A DNA stretch of 64,000 nucleotides from Mycolicibacterium parafortuitum (GTDB taxonomy: Bacteria; Actinomycetota; Actinomycetes; Mycobacteriales; Mycobacteriaceae). Under the pieces are notes generated by a model. That model was not told where the DNA came from. It ran no database searches and was given only the letters and a program-made list of their open reading frames with translations. Both the position numbers and the translations under genes were made by a program. The stretch is taken from the NCBI RefSeq assembly GCF_010725485.1, contig NZ_AP022598.1:806001-870000 (forward strand), written 5' to 3'. Of the stretch, positions 8,227 to 16,627 are shown in pieces (the first letter of the stretch is position 1; each line of letters starts with the position of its first letter).

Positions 8227-8859
8227 TCACTCCGAGAGCTGGAACTCCACCATCGCGATGATGGTGTCGACCGCCTCGGACAATGCCGTCACCCGCTCGG
8301 CGACGGTGGGCGCGGCCAGGATCGCATATCGGTCGGCCTGCCCCATCGGGAGCCGGTTCGTCAACGCGTACAACCACTGTGCGGCATCGCCGGATGCGTC
8401 GGCGCCGAGGATGATGTCACGAGCGTTGACCTGCGCGCCGCGCGCGGCGGCGATGCGCTCGAACAAACCGACGATCCGTTCCTCGATGTCGCGGATCGCG
8501 TCGACGTCGACCGCGGGCCCGGGCTCATCGGGCCACACCTCGATCACCGCCCGGGGATACGGGTCGTCCGGCAGCCATTCGAGCACCCGGATACGCTCCC
8601 CCAGCTGACATTTCAAACGGTAGAGGCCGGTGCCGGTCTCCGTGTATTGGGTGATGCGGGCCAGCACCCCGACGTCGCTGCGGGTGTCACCGCCGCCGAC
8701 CTCACGCCCCGCCGCGATCATCACCACACCGAACACCGGCTCGTCACCGGCCAGGCACGCCCGCACCAGCGCGGTGTATCTCGGCTCGAAGATCCGCAGC
8801 GGAAGCTCCTCACCGGGCAGCGTCGCCACCTCGAGCGGGAACATCGGCAGGGTCGGCAC
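8227..8859 (-). CDS. LON peptidase N-terminal substrate-binding domain protein
   Basis: 210 residues consisting essentially of the LON N-terminal substrate-binding domain alone: it opens with LPMFPLEVATLPGEELPLRI and continues with IFEPRYTALVRACLAGDEPV. No AAA+ or protease domain follows, so it is not an active Lon protease. It probably binds protein or small ligands, but its role is not established. It starts at a GTG one nucleotide after the ybdK stop and is the last gene of the virR-sodC-ybdK run. It is syntenic with M. tuberculosis Rv0434. Confidence 0.85.
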   Translation of the reverse strand: MPTLPMFPLEVATLPGEELPLRIFEPRYTALVRACLAGDEPVFGVVMIAAGREVGGGDTRSDVGVLARITQYTETGTGLYRLKCQLGERIRVLEWLPDDPYPRAVIEVWPDEPGPAVDVDAIRDIEERIVGLFERIAAARGAQVNARDIILGADASGDAAQWLYALTNRLPMGQADRYAILAAPTVAERVTALSEAVDTIIAMVEFQLSE

Positions 8860-8860
8860 G

Positions 8861-10003
8861 CTAGAGCACCAACTCGCTCACCAGGGCGTCGACGACGGCA
8901 CGCAGGTCGCCGTCGTGTTCCTCGGCGACGCGGCGCTGCCGTTGGTAGGACGCCCCGTTGTGGTAGATGTCGGGGACCCGGGCGAGCTCGTCGACGCAGC
9001 CCAGCCGCTTGGCGACGGGCTGCAACCGCTCGAGCAGATCATCGAGGTCGTCGGTGACGAGCCGCTCGTTGCTGTCGGCGTCGAGGATGATGATCGCGTC
9101 CAGGCCGTAACGTGCTGCGCGCCACTTGTTCTCCTGCACATGCCACGGCGGCATCACCGGCAGCGAGTCGCCGGCCTCGATCCGGCGGTCCAGGTCGACG
9201 ATCAAGCAATGGGTGAGCGCAACCAGCGCGGAGAGCTCGCGCAGATTGGAGACGCCGTCGAAGATCCGGACCTCGATGGTGCCGAGATGAGGGGACGGCC
9301 TGATGTCCCAGCGGATCTCGTTCATGTGGTCGATGATCCCGGTCTTCTTCTGATCGCTGACGAAGCGTTCCCATTCCCGCCACTCCTGAAAGTGGAACGG
9401 CAACCCGGCCGTCGGCAACTGCTGGAACATCATGGCGCGGTTGCTCGCATAGCCGGTGTCCTCACCGTCCCAGAACGGCGAGGACGCCGACAGCGCCAGC
9501 AGGTGCGGGTACTGGTGCAGCAGCGACGTGATGATCGGCATGACCTTGTGCGCCGACGAGATGCCGACGTGCACGTGCACGCCCCAGATCGTCATCTGCC
9601 TGCCCCACCACTGGGTCCGCTTGATCAGCTCGGCGTAGCGGGGCGCATCGGTCAGCTTCTGCGCCGACCAGTCCGCGAACGGATGGGTGCCCGCGCAGAA
9701 CAACTCCATACCGCGCTGACGCACGACCTCGCGCACCGGGCGCAGGGTCGAGGCGAGGTCTTCCATCGCCTGGCCCGAGTTCTCGCAGATGCCCGTCACC
9801 ACCTCGACGGTGTTACGCAGCAATTCCTTGTGGACGTGCGGGTTCTCGCCGATCTCGGCGATGACGGACGCGGCCTCGTTGCTGAGGTCCCTGGTCTCGG
9901 CGTCGACGAGAGCGAACTCCCATTCGACGCCGACAGTCGGACGTACCGACCCTTTGAAATCGATACGGCTGCTTGCGCTTCCGTCAGGAACCGGTGATGA
10001 CAC
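8861..10003 (-). CDS. ybdK: YbdK-type carboxylate-amine ligase (glutamate-cysteine ligase 2 family)
   Basis: About 380 residues from the GTG at 10003. Family landmarks are [20 protein letters not shown] near the N-terminus (metal and ATP-binding glutamates), [10 protein letters not shown] with the paired histidines, and [20 protein letters not shown]. The protein matches the weak glutamate-cysteine ligase family GCS2. Mycobacterial thiols are built by other enzymes, so the true substrate is uncertain. The start lies within the 3' end of sodC (20-nt overlap). The alternative of initiating upstream is unlikely because the added residues would not align with the family. Syntenic with Rv0433. Confidence 0.88.
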   Translation of the reverse strand: MSSPVPDGSASSRIDFKGSVRPTVGVEWEFALVDAETRDLSNEAASVIAEIGENPHVHKELLRNTVEVVTGICENSGQAMEDLASTLRPVREVVRQRGMELFCAGTHPFADWSAQKLTDAPRYAELIKRTQWWGRQMTIWGVHVHVGISSAHKVMPIITSLLHQYPHLLALSASSPFWDGEDTGYASNRAMMFQQLPTAGLPFHFQEWREWERFVSDQKKTGIIDHMNEIRWDIRPSPHLGTIEVRIFDGVSNLRELSALVALTHCLIVDLDRRIEAGDSLPVMPPWHVQENKWRAARYGLDAIIILDADSNERLVTDDLDDLLERLQPVAKRLGCVDELARVPDIYHNGASYQRQRRVAEEHDGDLRAVVDALVSELVL

Positions 10004-10700
10004 CGCAGGCCACCCGCGCTCCGGCGTCGCCGGTCGCCAGGGTGTTCTGATCCGGCGGGGGTGCACCGTCGATCTGCTGGTAGCGCTCCGGCGGGATGTT
10101 GGCGAAGTTGTCCGGCTTCTCGTGGATGATGATCGCGGTGCCCGCACCGTCGAGCAGATCCTCGGCGGTGAACGCATCCGTCGTCGTCACCAGCATGGCC
10201 GAACCGTCCTCACGCACCTGCAGCGACGACAGGTCGCCGCTTGCGGGGTGGCCACTGTGGCCCGGCACCTGGAAATGCCCGCCGGCGGAGTTGAAGTTCG
10301 CGGGAGCACCGCCGGTCGGGGCGACCGAGTTGGCCTCGCACTTGCCCACCGAGTGGATGTGCATGCCGTGGAATCCCGGTGCCAGCTGGCCGGTTCCGGT
10401 GGTCTCGACGGTCACGGTGGCGTAACCGTCGGAGAACACGATTTCGGCGTTGGCGACCATGGTGCCGTCAGCCAGGTTGAGTTCGGCGGTCAGGGTTTCC
10501 CCACTGGCCTGACCGGAGCCGCTTCCGTGTCCGGATCCGTGTTCGCCGGGCGCCGCGGACGGCGACGGCGAACCGGTCCACACCGGCGGTGTGGTGCCCG
10601 GAGAATCCGAGGGCACTTCTCCCGGAGGGGCGCACGCACTCAACACAAGCGCGGGCACTGCAAACAACGTGGCGGCAGCGACGGACCTGAGCATGGGCAA
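9984..10700 (-). CDS. sodC: Periplasmic Cu/Zn superoxide dismutase lipoprotein
   Basis: 238 residues with a lipoprotein signal (LVLSAC lipobox, Cys at about 22), a low-complexity linker rich in Pro, Ser and Gly, and a Cu/Zn SOD domain. Metal-ligand candidates are visible in [25 protein letters not shown] and [13 protein letters not shown]. The cysteines in GKC and ARVACGV would form the conserved disulfide. The enzyme dismutates superoxide at the outer face of the membrane and protects against oxidative burst. It is in a minus-strand run behind virR (4 nt apart) and overlaps ybdK. Syntenic with Rv0432. Confidence 0.95.
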   Translation of the reverse strand: MPMLRSVAAATLFAVPALVLSACAPPGEVPSDSPGTTPPVWTGSPSPSAAPGEHGSGHGSGSGQASGETLTAELNLADGTMVANAEIVFSDGYATVTVETTGTGQLAPGFHGMHIHSVGKCEANSVAPTGGAPANFNSAGGHFQVPGHSGHPASGDLSSLQVREDGSAMLVTTTDAFTAEDLLDGAGTAIIIHEKPDNFANIPPERYQQIDGAPPPDQNTLATGDAGARVACGVITGS

Positions 10701-10704
10701 GAGC

Positions 10705-11160
10705 CTAACCGGTGACCAGTACGACCACGCCCGGTGGCTGCTCTATGAGCTCCGGAACCCTCGGTGCGACCGGCGCCTGCAGCAGTCGGCCGACCTCTTC
10801 GGCGGCTTCCTGCTCGCCCTCGGTTTCACCGAAGTACACCGTGGTGACCGTGACTTCCGGCACCACCAGGTTGCCGACCTCGGTGACGTCCCACTTGTCG
10901 TCGCGCAGTCGCGTGGCGGTCGATTCCGCGGCGCCGGGGATCTCGGAGATGTTGAACACACGGACTTCGGGGCGCGCCGGTTCGGGCGCCGCCGATGTGG
11001 TGGTCGTGGTCGTGGTCGTGGCGGTGGTCGCGGCCGTCGACGCGTCGTCGTCGGAACCGCTCAACGCCTGGAACCCGACGAGCAGGAACACCACGCCGAG
11101 GAACAGCAACACCATGACGATGGCACGTAGGGGCAGTCCCGAAGACTCTCGCTGGTTCAT
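10705..11160 (-). CDS. virR: VirR-like membrane protein with LytR C-terminal domain
   Basis: 151 residues: a short cytoplasmic start, one transmembrane helix at about 13-34, a threonine-rich linker (11 or more Thr among about 20 residues) and a LytR_C domain ([20 protein letters not shown] onward). It is syntenic with M. tuberculosis Rv0431, known as VirR, which restrains membrane vesicle release and interacts with LytR-CpsA-Psr ligases at the cell wall. The assignment rests on domain order and position between DUF3263 and sodC. The Thr tract is encoded by imperfect triplet repeats and could vary in length. Confidence 0.88.
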   Translation of the reverse strand: MNQRESSGLPLRAIVMVLLFLGVVFLLVGFQALSGSDDDASTAATTATTTTTTTTSAAPEPARPEVRVFNISEIPGAAESTATRLRDDKWDVTEVGNLVVPEVTVTTVYFGETEGEQEAAEEVGRLLQAPVAPRVPELIEQPPGVVVLVTG

Positions 11161-11201
11161 CGGCGCCTACTGTATCGCGGGCCGGCGCCCGGACCGGTGA
11201 C

Positions 11202-11510
11202 CTAAGTGACGTCGAAGCCGAGTCGACGCGCAGCCCTGGCCTTCTGCCTGCTGGCCCGCAGCCTGCGCAGCCGCTTCACCAGCATCGGGTCCGCGGCCAG
11301 CGCCTCGGGCCGGTCCACCAGGGCGTTGAGCACCTGGTAGTAGCGGGTTGCCGACATCGAGAACAGCTCCTTGATGGCGTCTTCCTTGGACCCGGCGTAC
11401 TTCCACCACTGGCGCTCGAACGCCAAGATGTCGTGCTCGCGACGGGTCAGACCGTCGGTGGGCTCGGTGTCGTCCCCAGAACGCTCAGCCCGCGCGATGG
11501 CGCCGTCCAT
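11202..11510 (-). CDS. DUF3263 family protein
   Basis: 102 residues from the ATG at 11510, the same length as I recall for M. tuberculosis Rv0430. The DUF3263 core [20 protein letters not shown] is followed by [19 protein letters not shown] and a highly basic C-terminal end ([17 protein letters not shown]). The predicted helix-turn-helix character and basic tail suggest nucleic-acid binding, but function is unknown. A longer frame exists upstream, but the added residues do not look conserved. It precedes virR on the same strand by 41 nt and is divergent from def. Confidence 0.85.
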   Translation of the reverse strand: MDGAIARAERSGDDTEPTDGLTRREHDILAFERQWWKYAGSKEDAIKELFSMSATRYYQVLNALVDRPEALAADPMLVKRLRRLRASRQKARAARRLGFDVT

Positions 11511-11659
11511 ATCGCTACTTGGACCCTTCCGGAAATCGAAATGACATAGATGTGGTTTCGGCGAGTATTCAATCACGGTTGGGTCACGCGCATCGTCACA
11601 AACGCCGCGAGTCGGCAGCCGAAAGCACCGCGTGCGCGCTGCCGCCTAAGCTTTCCGGC

Positions 11660-12253
11660 ATGGCCGTCAGACCGATCTGCATCGTCGGAGATCCCGTCCT
11701 GCACACCCCGACCGAACCCGTGCCCGTCGGGCCGGACGGTTCGCTGCCCGCCGAGATCGCAGACCTGATCCAGGACATGTACGACACGATGGACGCCGCC
11801 AACGGAGTCGGGTTGGCCGCCAACCAGATCGGGGTGAACAAGCGCCTCTTCGTCTACGACTGCGCCGACTCGCGCAAGAAGACCACCCGTCGCCGCGGTG
11901 TCGTCGTCAACCCGGTGTTGGAGACCTCGGAGATACCCGAGACCATGCCCGACCCCGATGACGACGACGAGGGCTGCCTGTCGGTGCCCGGCGAATCGTT
12001 CCCGACCGGGCGGGCCGACTGGGCGCGGGTGACGGGGCTGGATGCCGACGGGAACGAGATCGTGCTAGAGGGCACCGACCTGTTCGCGCGCATGCTGCAG
12101 CACGAGACCGGCCATCTCGACGGCTTCCTGTATTTGGACCGGTTGATCGGCCGCAACGCCCGTGCGGCGAAGAAGGCAGTCAAGTCCAACGGCTGGGGTG
12201 TTCCCGGGCTGACCTGGATGCCCGGTGAGGATCCCGATCCGTTCGGGCACTGA
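11660..12253 (+). CDS. def: Peptide deformylase
   Basis: 197 residues, normal for mycobacterial Def. All three catalytic motifs are present: [18 protein letters not shown] with metal ligand Cys106, and QHETGHLDG with His148 and His152 as the other ligands and the catalytic Glu149. It removes the formyl group from the N-terminal methionine of new proteins. An acidic insertion (PDPDDDDE) precedes motif 2, as in mycobacterial forms. The following GNAT gene begins 3 nt downstream. Syntenic with Rv0429c. Confidence 0.97.
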   Translation: MAVRPICIVGDPVLHTPTEPVPVGPDGSLPAEIADLIQDMYDTMDAANGVGLAANQIGVNKRLFVYDCADSRKKTTRRRGVVVNPVLETSEIPETMPDPDDDDEGCLSVPGESFPTGRADWARVTGLDADGNEIVLEGTDLFARMLQHETGHLDGFLYLDRLIGRNARAAKKAVKSNGWGVPGLTWMPGEDPDPFGH

Positions 12254-12256
12254 CCG

Positions 12257-13156
12257 GTGAGCGAGTTGCCCGAGGTCGGGACCCGGGTCAGCCTGCGGTA
12301 TCGGCTGCCGACCGACACCGACCGGCCGATGACCGACGTAGTCGGCCACATCGTCGACCCGGGTGACGACGCCGGCGACGTGGTCCGGATCAGGACCCGC
12401 CGCGGTGACGTCGTCGACGTCGTCCGCGAGGATGTGCTGGCCGTCCGCGTCGTCCCGGAGATGCCGGTGCGCACCGGCGAGATCCGCAACCTGGAACACG
12501 CCGCGGCACTGGGGTGGCCGGGCACCGAAAGCCAGTGGCTGGGCGGCTGGTTTCTGCGGCATGGTCGCGGTGTCACGCGGCGCGCCAACTCCGCGGTGCC
12601 GCTGCAGTACTCGTCGTTCTCCGAGATCGCGCAGGTGGCCGACTGGTACCGCGCCCGCGGTCTGCCGGCGCTGATCTCGGCCCCGGACCGGCTGTTGCGG
12701 CTGCCCGACGCAACGCCGACCGACGCCGAAAACCTGGTCATGACTGCCGATATCGCACCATCCGGGGAGATCCCGGTTTCGCAGACCCCCGACGATGCGT
12801 GGCTGGGCATCTATCAGCGCGACGTGCCGGTCGACGTCCTGACCGCGGTCGTCGACGGCGAGGTCGGCTTCGGCATGCTCGACGAGGCGGCCGTCGGGCG
12901 GGTGGCGGTGACGGAGGCACCCGACGGCACCAGGTGGGCGGGCGTCTCCGCGGTGCGGGTGGACGAGGGCGCGCGGCGGCAGGGGCTGGCCCGGAAGCTC
13001 TGCGACGGGCTGCTGACCTGGGCGCATCAGCGCGGTGCTACCCGCTGCTATGTCCAAGTCGTCGCCGAGAACACCGGTGCCCGTGCACTTTACGAGAAGA
13101 TGGGCTTCGTGGTCCATCACCGGTCGCGGTACGTCGACGCCGAGGACCTACTGTAG
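12257..13156 (+). CDS. GNAT family N-acetyltransferase (Rv0428c type)
   Basis: 299 residues from a GTG 3 nt after def. The N-terminal 65 residues form a small beta-rich domain (GTRVSLRYRLPTD...). The C-terminal half is a GNAT fold with acetyl-CoA-binding segment VRVDEGARRQGLARKLCDGL at about 234-253 and the terminal NTGARALYEKMGFV motif. The acceptor is unknown. Coupling to deformylase and the nuclease xthA is conserved in the M. tuberculosis order Rv0429c-Rv0428c-Rv0427c. It probably has a housekeeping role linked to protein N-termini or translation, though that is inferred from context only. Confidence 0.9.
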   Translation: MSELPEVGTRVSLRYRLPTDTDRPMTDVVGHIVDPGDDAGDVVRIRTRRGDVVDVVREDVLAVRVVPEMPVRTGEIRNLEHAAALGWPGTESQWLGGWFLRHGRGVTRRANSAVPLQYSSFSEIAQVADWYRARGLPALISAPDRLLRLPDATPTDAENLVMTADIAPSGEIPVSQTPDDAWLGIYQRDVPVDVLTAVVDGEVGFGMLDEAAVGRVAVTEAPDGTRWAGVSAVRVDEGARRQGLARKLCDGLLTWAHQRGATRCYVQVVAENTGARALYEKMGFVVHHRSRYVDAEDLL

Positions 13157-13161
13157 GGCCC

Positions 13162-13980
13162 ATGCGTCTGGCTACCTGGAACGTCAACTCGATCCGTGCC
13201 CGCGTCGACCGCGTCACCGACTGGCTCGAGCGCGCCGACGTCGACGTGTTGGCGATGCAGGAGACGAAGTGTTCCGACGACCAGTTCCCGACGATGCCGT
13301 TCGCGGCGTTGGGCTACGAGGTGGTGCACTGCGGGTTCAGCCAGTGGAACGGGGTCGCGATCGCCTCCCGGATCGGAATCGACGCTGCCGAGGTCGGTTT
13401 CGACGGGCAGCCGGCATGGGGGGACAAGCCCGAGGTGGAGGCTGCCGCCGAGGCGCGCGCACTGGGCGCCACCTGCGGCGGGGTCCGGGTGTGGAGCCTC
13501 TACATACCGAACGGGCGCACGGTGGATTCACCGCACTACGCCTATAAGCTGGAATGGCTTGCCGCGCTGCGGGACACGGCCGCATCATGGCTGGCAGCCG
13601 ACCCGTCCGCGCCGATCGCACTCGTCGGCGACTGGAACATCGCCCCGTTCGATGACGACGTGTGGGACATCTCGCTGTTCCAGGAGAGCACACATGTGAC
13701 ACCGCGGGAGCGGGACGCCTTCAACGCCCTCATCGACGCCGGATTCACCGACGTGGTAAGGCCTTTCACGCCCGGGCCGGGCACGTTCACCTATTGGGAC
13801 TACACGCAGCTGCGGTTCCCGAAGAACCGCGGCATGCGCATCGATTTCATCCTGGGATCCCCGGCGTTCGCGTCCCGTGTCACCCACGGGGAGATCGCCC
13901 GCGACGAGCGCAAGACGGGCAAGAACCGGGTCGGGTCCCCGAGCGATCACGCGCCGGTCGTGGTGGATCTGGACATCTGA
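13162..13980 (+). CDS. xthA: Exodeoxyribonuclease III / AP endonuclease
   Basis: 272 residues of the ExoIII branch of the EEP superfamily. Motifs in order: ATWNVNSIRARVDRV, LAMQETKCSDDQFP with the metal-binding Glu, YIPNGRTVDSPHYAYKLEWL, GDWNIAPFDDDVWD with catalytic Asp-Asn, MRIDFILGS and the final SDHAPVVVDLDI. It cuts at abasic sites and removes 3' blocking groups during base-excision repair. The start lies 5 nt after the GNAT stop. It is followed at once by a strong hairpin. Syntenic with Rv0427c. Confidence 0.96.
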   Translation: MRLATWNVNSIRARVDRVTDWLERADVDVLAMQETKCSDDQFPTMPFAALGYEVVHCGFSQWNGVAIASRIGIDAAEVGFDGQPAWGDKPEVEAAAEARALGATCGGVRVWSLYIPNGRTVDSPHYAYKLEWLAALRDTAASWLAADPSAPIALVGDWNIAPFDDDVWDISLFQESTHVTPRERDAFNALIDAGFTDVVRPFTPGPGTFTYWDYTQLRFPKNRGMRIDFILGSPAFASRVTHGEIARDERKTGKNRVGSPSDHAPVVVDLDI

Positions 13981-14008
13981 AAAGGGGCGCCCCGAAGGAC
14001 GCCCCTTT
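13981..14008. terminator. Hairpin between convergent genes, likely bidirectional terminator
   Basis: A perfect 9-bp stem, AAAGGGGCG pairing with CGCCCCTTT, around a 10-nt loop starts directly after the xthA stop. The A-rich left end and T-rich right end would give short U runs in either direction. The next gene on the minus strand ends 16 nt away, so the element could stop transcription from both sides. Confidence 0.8.
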
Positions 14009-14024
14009 CGTCACGTGTCGCCGG

Positions 14025-14324
14025 TCAGCGGACGTTGACGTGGTACACGTAGCCGGTGATCGTGTTCTGGTAGGTCCGGTCGTTGCGGAAGTCGCGCACG
14101 GTGCCGCGGATCGCCGGGCCGCGGTTGACGCCCACGACGCTGGCCTCACCGAGCGGGGTGTCCGACAGCCGGTGCACGATCACGCGATGGCCTTCGCGCT
14201 CCAGCGCAGCGATGGTCGCCTGCGCGTCCGAACCCGTCGGAGCCGCGGCGGCCGGTGCTGCCAGCCCCACGACAGCGGCCGACAGAGCTGCTACGACTGC
14301 GGCTGCGATGTTGAACTTCTTCAT
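14025..14324 (-). CDS. Small secreted protein
   Basis: 99 residues: a Sec signal peptide (MKKFNIAAAVVAALSAAVVG, cleavage probably after APAAAA near residue 28) and a mature part of about 70 residues with TIAALEREGHRVIVHRLSDT and ending in NTITGYVYHVNVR. Several mycobacterial secreted proteins of this size share the alternating strand/helix pattern, but I do not recognise a function. It has no cysteine in the mature part. An AGGAAAAG-like ribosome site precedes the ATG. It replaces, together with the next genes, the Rv0426c-Rv0423c segment of M. tuberculosis. Confidence 0.75.
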   Translation of the reverse strand: MKKFNIAAAVVAALSAAVVGLAAPAAAAPTGSDAQATIAALEREGHRVIVHRLSDTPLGEASVVGVNRGPAIRGTVRDFRNDRTYQNTITGYVYHVNVR

Positions 14325-14440
14325 TTTCTTTTCCTGCCCTTCCCTGTTGGCGGTGGGTCGGAGCCGTGGAGCGTGTCGCGCGGTCTCGACTTACGGTGGT
14401 GCTCGATCTTGATGATCTGCACTGGTAAACCCGCAGTTCA

Positions 14441-14456
14441 ACCGGATAATTCCGGT
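14441..14456. promoter_or_regulatory. Inverted repeat in divergent intergenic region
   Basis: ACCGGATAATTCCGGT is a perfect 6-4-6 inverted repeat about midway between the divergent secreted-protein gene and the 13E12 gene. Its symmetry and AT centre suit an operator for a dimeric regulator. The rest of this 205-bp gap holds only the SOS box and promoter described separately. Confidence 0.4.
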
Positions 14457-14516
14457 GGCAGGAAATGATCGTCGGGTGGCAGAACTACGACGATGAAACT
14501 TGTCGGCGGGCCGCAC

Positions 14517-14537
14517 TACACTCGAACACATGTTCGA
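14517..14537 (+). promoter_or_regulatory. SOS (LexA) box overlapping a leaderless start
   Basis: TCGAACACATGTTCGA at 14522-14537 is a perfect palindrome matching the mycobacterial LexA consensus TCGAAC-N4-GTTCGA. A TACACT -10 element (14517-14522) lies 7 nt before the ATG at 14530, so transcription would begin at or next to the start codon and the transcript would be leaderless. LexA bound here would cover the -10 and the initiation site. 13E12-family genes are known members of the mycobacterial SOS regulon. Confidence 0.88.
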
Positions 14538-16236
14538 TGCATCGTTGCCGGGGCCCGACATCGTGGCCACCCTCGACGACGCCGAACTCTGCGCCGCCAT
14601 CGCGGGCTGGGCCGCCGCGTCGGCGGCCGCGGACGCCCGGAAACTCGCCGCCATCGCCGAACTCCACCGCCGCGCCACCACAGACCGACTCCGCGAACGC
14701 GATGCCGTCGACGACACCGACGCTGCCGCCGCCCAACTCTCCTGCACTCTGACCCTCAGCCACGGCAAGGCCCTGGCAATGATCGACCTCGCCATCACCC
14801 TCCGCGACCGACTCCCCCAAACCGCCGCCCGCTACCTCGCCGGCCAGATCAGCCCCACCCTGATCACCACCATCGCCTACCGCACCTTCCTCGTCACTCC
14901 CGCCGCACTGCCCGCCATCGACACCGCCATCGCCGAACGTGCCCACCGCTGGGGCACTCTGACCCAACACCAACTCAGCACCGCGATCGACACCTGGATC
15001 CACCGCCACGACCCCGACGCCGTGCGACGCACCCGCAACGCCATGCGCGGGCGCTACTTCACCATCGACACCCAACCCCGCTCCGGCACCGACCCCGCCG
15101 CCGGCACCGTCACCGTCCACGGCCGCCTCACCGGGCCCGACGCAGCCCTCGCCCGCGCGCGTCAAGCCGAGATGCAAGCCCACCTCTGCCCTGATGACCC
15201 CCGCACCCAAGACCAACGCAACGCCGATGCCGCCGGCGCCTCCCTGGCCGGATTCCACCGGCTGGCCTGCGCCTGCGACAACGCCGAGTGCCCCGGCAAA
15301 GCCGGCGACGGCTACACCTCCCACATCACCATCCACGTCCTGACCGACCCCGAGAGCCTGCACGCCGAACCCGACCCCGATTACCACGGCCACACCCCAC
15401 CGGCCACCCGCGACGAACACGCCGGATTCGAGGCGGAGACAGCGGCGCCGGTCCAGGATCAGCCCACCGCTGACTCCACCGAGGACACCGCACTCAAGTC
15501 TGAGGAAGCGGCCCCGAAACCCGCGCCCACTACGAAACCCCCTGTGCCGGTGCAGGATCTTCCCGCCGTCATCGCCGGCGGCACCATCGTGCCCGCACCC
15601 CTGCTGGCCGAACTCATCGCCCGCGGCGCGACCATCCGCCTCATCAACGCCGAAACGATGACCACCGAGCCCCGGTACCGTCCCTCAACGGCCCTGGACC
15701 GCTTCATCCGCACCCGCGACATGACGTGCCGCTTCCCCGGGTGCGACCGCCCCGCCACAAACTCCGACATCGACCACACCACCCCGTGGCCCATCGGAGC
15801 CACCCACCCCGCCAACACCAAGTGCTACTGCCGCCTGCACCACCTGGTCAAGACCTTCCTCCCCGGCTGGACCGACACCCAACACCCCGACGGCACCATC
15901 ACCGTCACCACCCCCGCCGGAACACGCTGCAGCAGCAAACCTCTCAGCACCCTGCTGTTCCCCAACTGGCGCACCACCACCCCCCCCCCACAACCCGCCA
16001 CACTCAACCCACCGGCCGCCCCCGGCCGGCACCTCAAAATGCCCACCCGCCGACACACCCGCGCCCACAACCGGGCGACCTACATCACCCGCGAACGCAA
16101 ACTCAACAACACCGAACGTAAGGCCGAACGTTCTGGCCGCACAACCACGACCACATCCACACCCCGCGCCCGACCCAGCACCTTCGACACACCCACGCCC
16201 CCACCCGACTACGGCAACGACCCACCACCTTTCTGA
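14530..16236 (+). CDS. 13E12 repeat family / DUF222 HNH endonuclease-like protein
   Basis: 568 residues. The N-terminal DUF222 region (about 10-300) is followed by an acidic, low-complexity linker (about 300-345) and an HNH domain with RDMTCRFPGCDRPATNSDID, an HTTPWPIG segment and TKCYCRLHHLVKT, carrying the Cys pairs and His residues of the HNH fold. Members form the repetitive REP13E12 family of mycobacteria; one copy serves as the phiRv1 phage integration site. The gene's third positions are even more C-rich than its neighbours. A C10 homopolymer (15980-15989) lies after the HNH domain. A TTG at 14500 is in frame, but the ATG fits the promoter. Confidence 0.92.
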   Translation: MFDASLPGPDIVATLDDAELCAAIAGWAAASAAADARKLAAIAELHRRATTDRLRERDAVDDTDAAAAQLSCTLTLSHGKALAMIDLAITLRDRLPQTAARYLAGQISPTLITTIAYRTFLVTPAALPAIDTAIAERAHRWGTLTQHQLSTAIDTWIHRHDPDAVRRTRNAMRGRYFTIDTQPRSGTDPAAGTVTVHGRLTGPDAALARARQAEMQAHLCPDDPRTQDQRNADAAGASLAGFHRLACACDNAECPGKAGDGYTSHITIHVLTDPESLHAEPDPDYHGHTPPATRDEHAGFEAETAAPVQDQPTADSTEDTALKSEEAAPKPAPTTKPPVPVQDLPAVIAGGTIVPAPLLAELIARGATIRLINAETMTTEPRYRPSTALDRFIRTRDMTCRFPGCDRPATNSDIDHTTPWPIGATHPANTKCYCRLHHLVKTFLPGWTDTQHPDGTITVTTPAGTRCSSKPLSTLLFPNWRTTTPPPQPATLNPPAAPGRHLKMPTRRHTRAHNRATYITRERKLNNTERKAERSGRTTTTTSTPRARPSTFDTPTPPPDYGNDPPPF

Positions 16237-16246
16237 GGAGGAAACG

Positions 16247-16627
16247 ATGAAGATCCTTGTGGCGACCGGACATACACAGGGAACACACCCCGGCGATTAC
16301 CACTACTGCGTCGAGCGGGAGCTGGTGTGGATCCAGGAGCCGTGCGGACGCGACCTGCGCGATCCTGACGGCCCGTGCGGGTGCGGCCGCGGATTCGCCG
16401 GCGCCGCATCACATCGGGCCACCACCACGGCCATGGTGGTGGAGTCCGAGATGACCAGGGACGAAATGATTCTCGCGTTTCAGACCAGCCTCGAAGACGG
16501 CGGGTGGCCACCGGAGTGGGCCGAGGACGTCACCGACGAGAACCTCGACATCGCGGCGCGTCTGCCTGCCGGGGCGATCATCACGCGGAAACTGGAGAGC
16601 TTCTTCGTGCGCGGCGCGATGTTCTAG
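16247..16627 (+). CDS. Hypothetical protein downstream of 13E12 gene
   Basis: 126 residues from an ATG with a strong GAGGAGG ribosome site, 10 nt after the HNH gene, so probably in the same SOS-controlled transcript. The N-terminal part has HTQGTHPGDYHYCVERELVW and a cysteine-rich PCGRDLRDPDGPCGCGRGF stretch. The second half is acidic. I do not recognise a characterised family; similar small proteins occur in other mycobacteria. The stop codon shares the palindrome CTAG with the stop of the convergent exporter gene. Confidence 0.8.
   Translation: MKILVATGHTQGTHPGDYHYCVERELVWIQEPCGRDLRDPDGPCGCGRGFAGAASHRATTTAMVVESEMTRDEMILAFQTSLEDGGWPPEWAEDVTDENLDIAARLPAGAIITRKLESFFVRGAMF

Noticed and set aside
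10990..11035. GTG/GGT triplet run in virR considered as a regulatory satellite
   Set aside because: It encodes the threonine-rich linker of the protein; at most a length-variable linker.
14530..16236. 13E12 gene considered as evidence of a prophage or mobile element
   Set aside because: No integrase, phage structural gene or attachment duplication is visible nearby; 13E12 genes are resident mycobacterial repeats.
16624..16627. Shared CTAG supplying stop codons to two convergent genes
   Set aside because: Real but common; it carries no functional meaning by itself.
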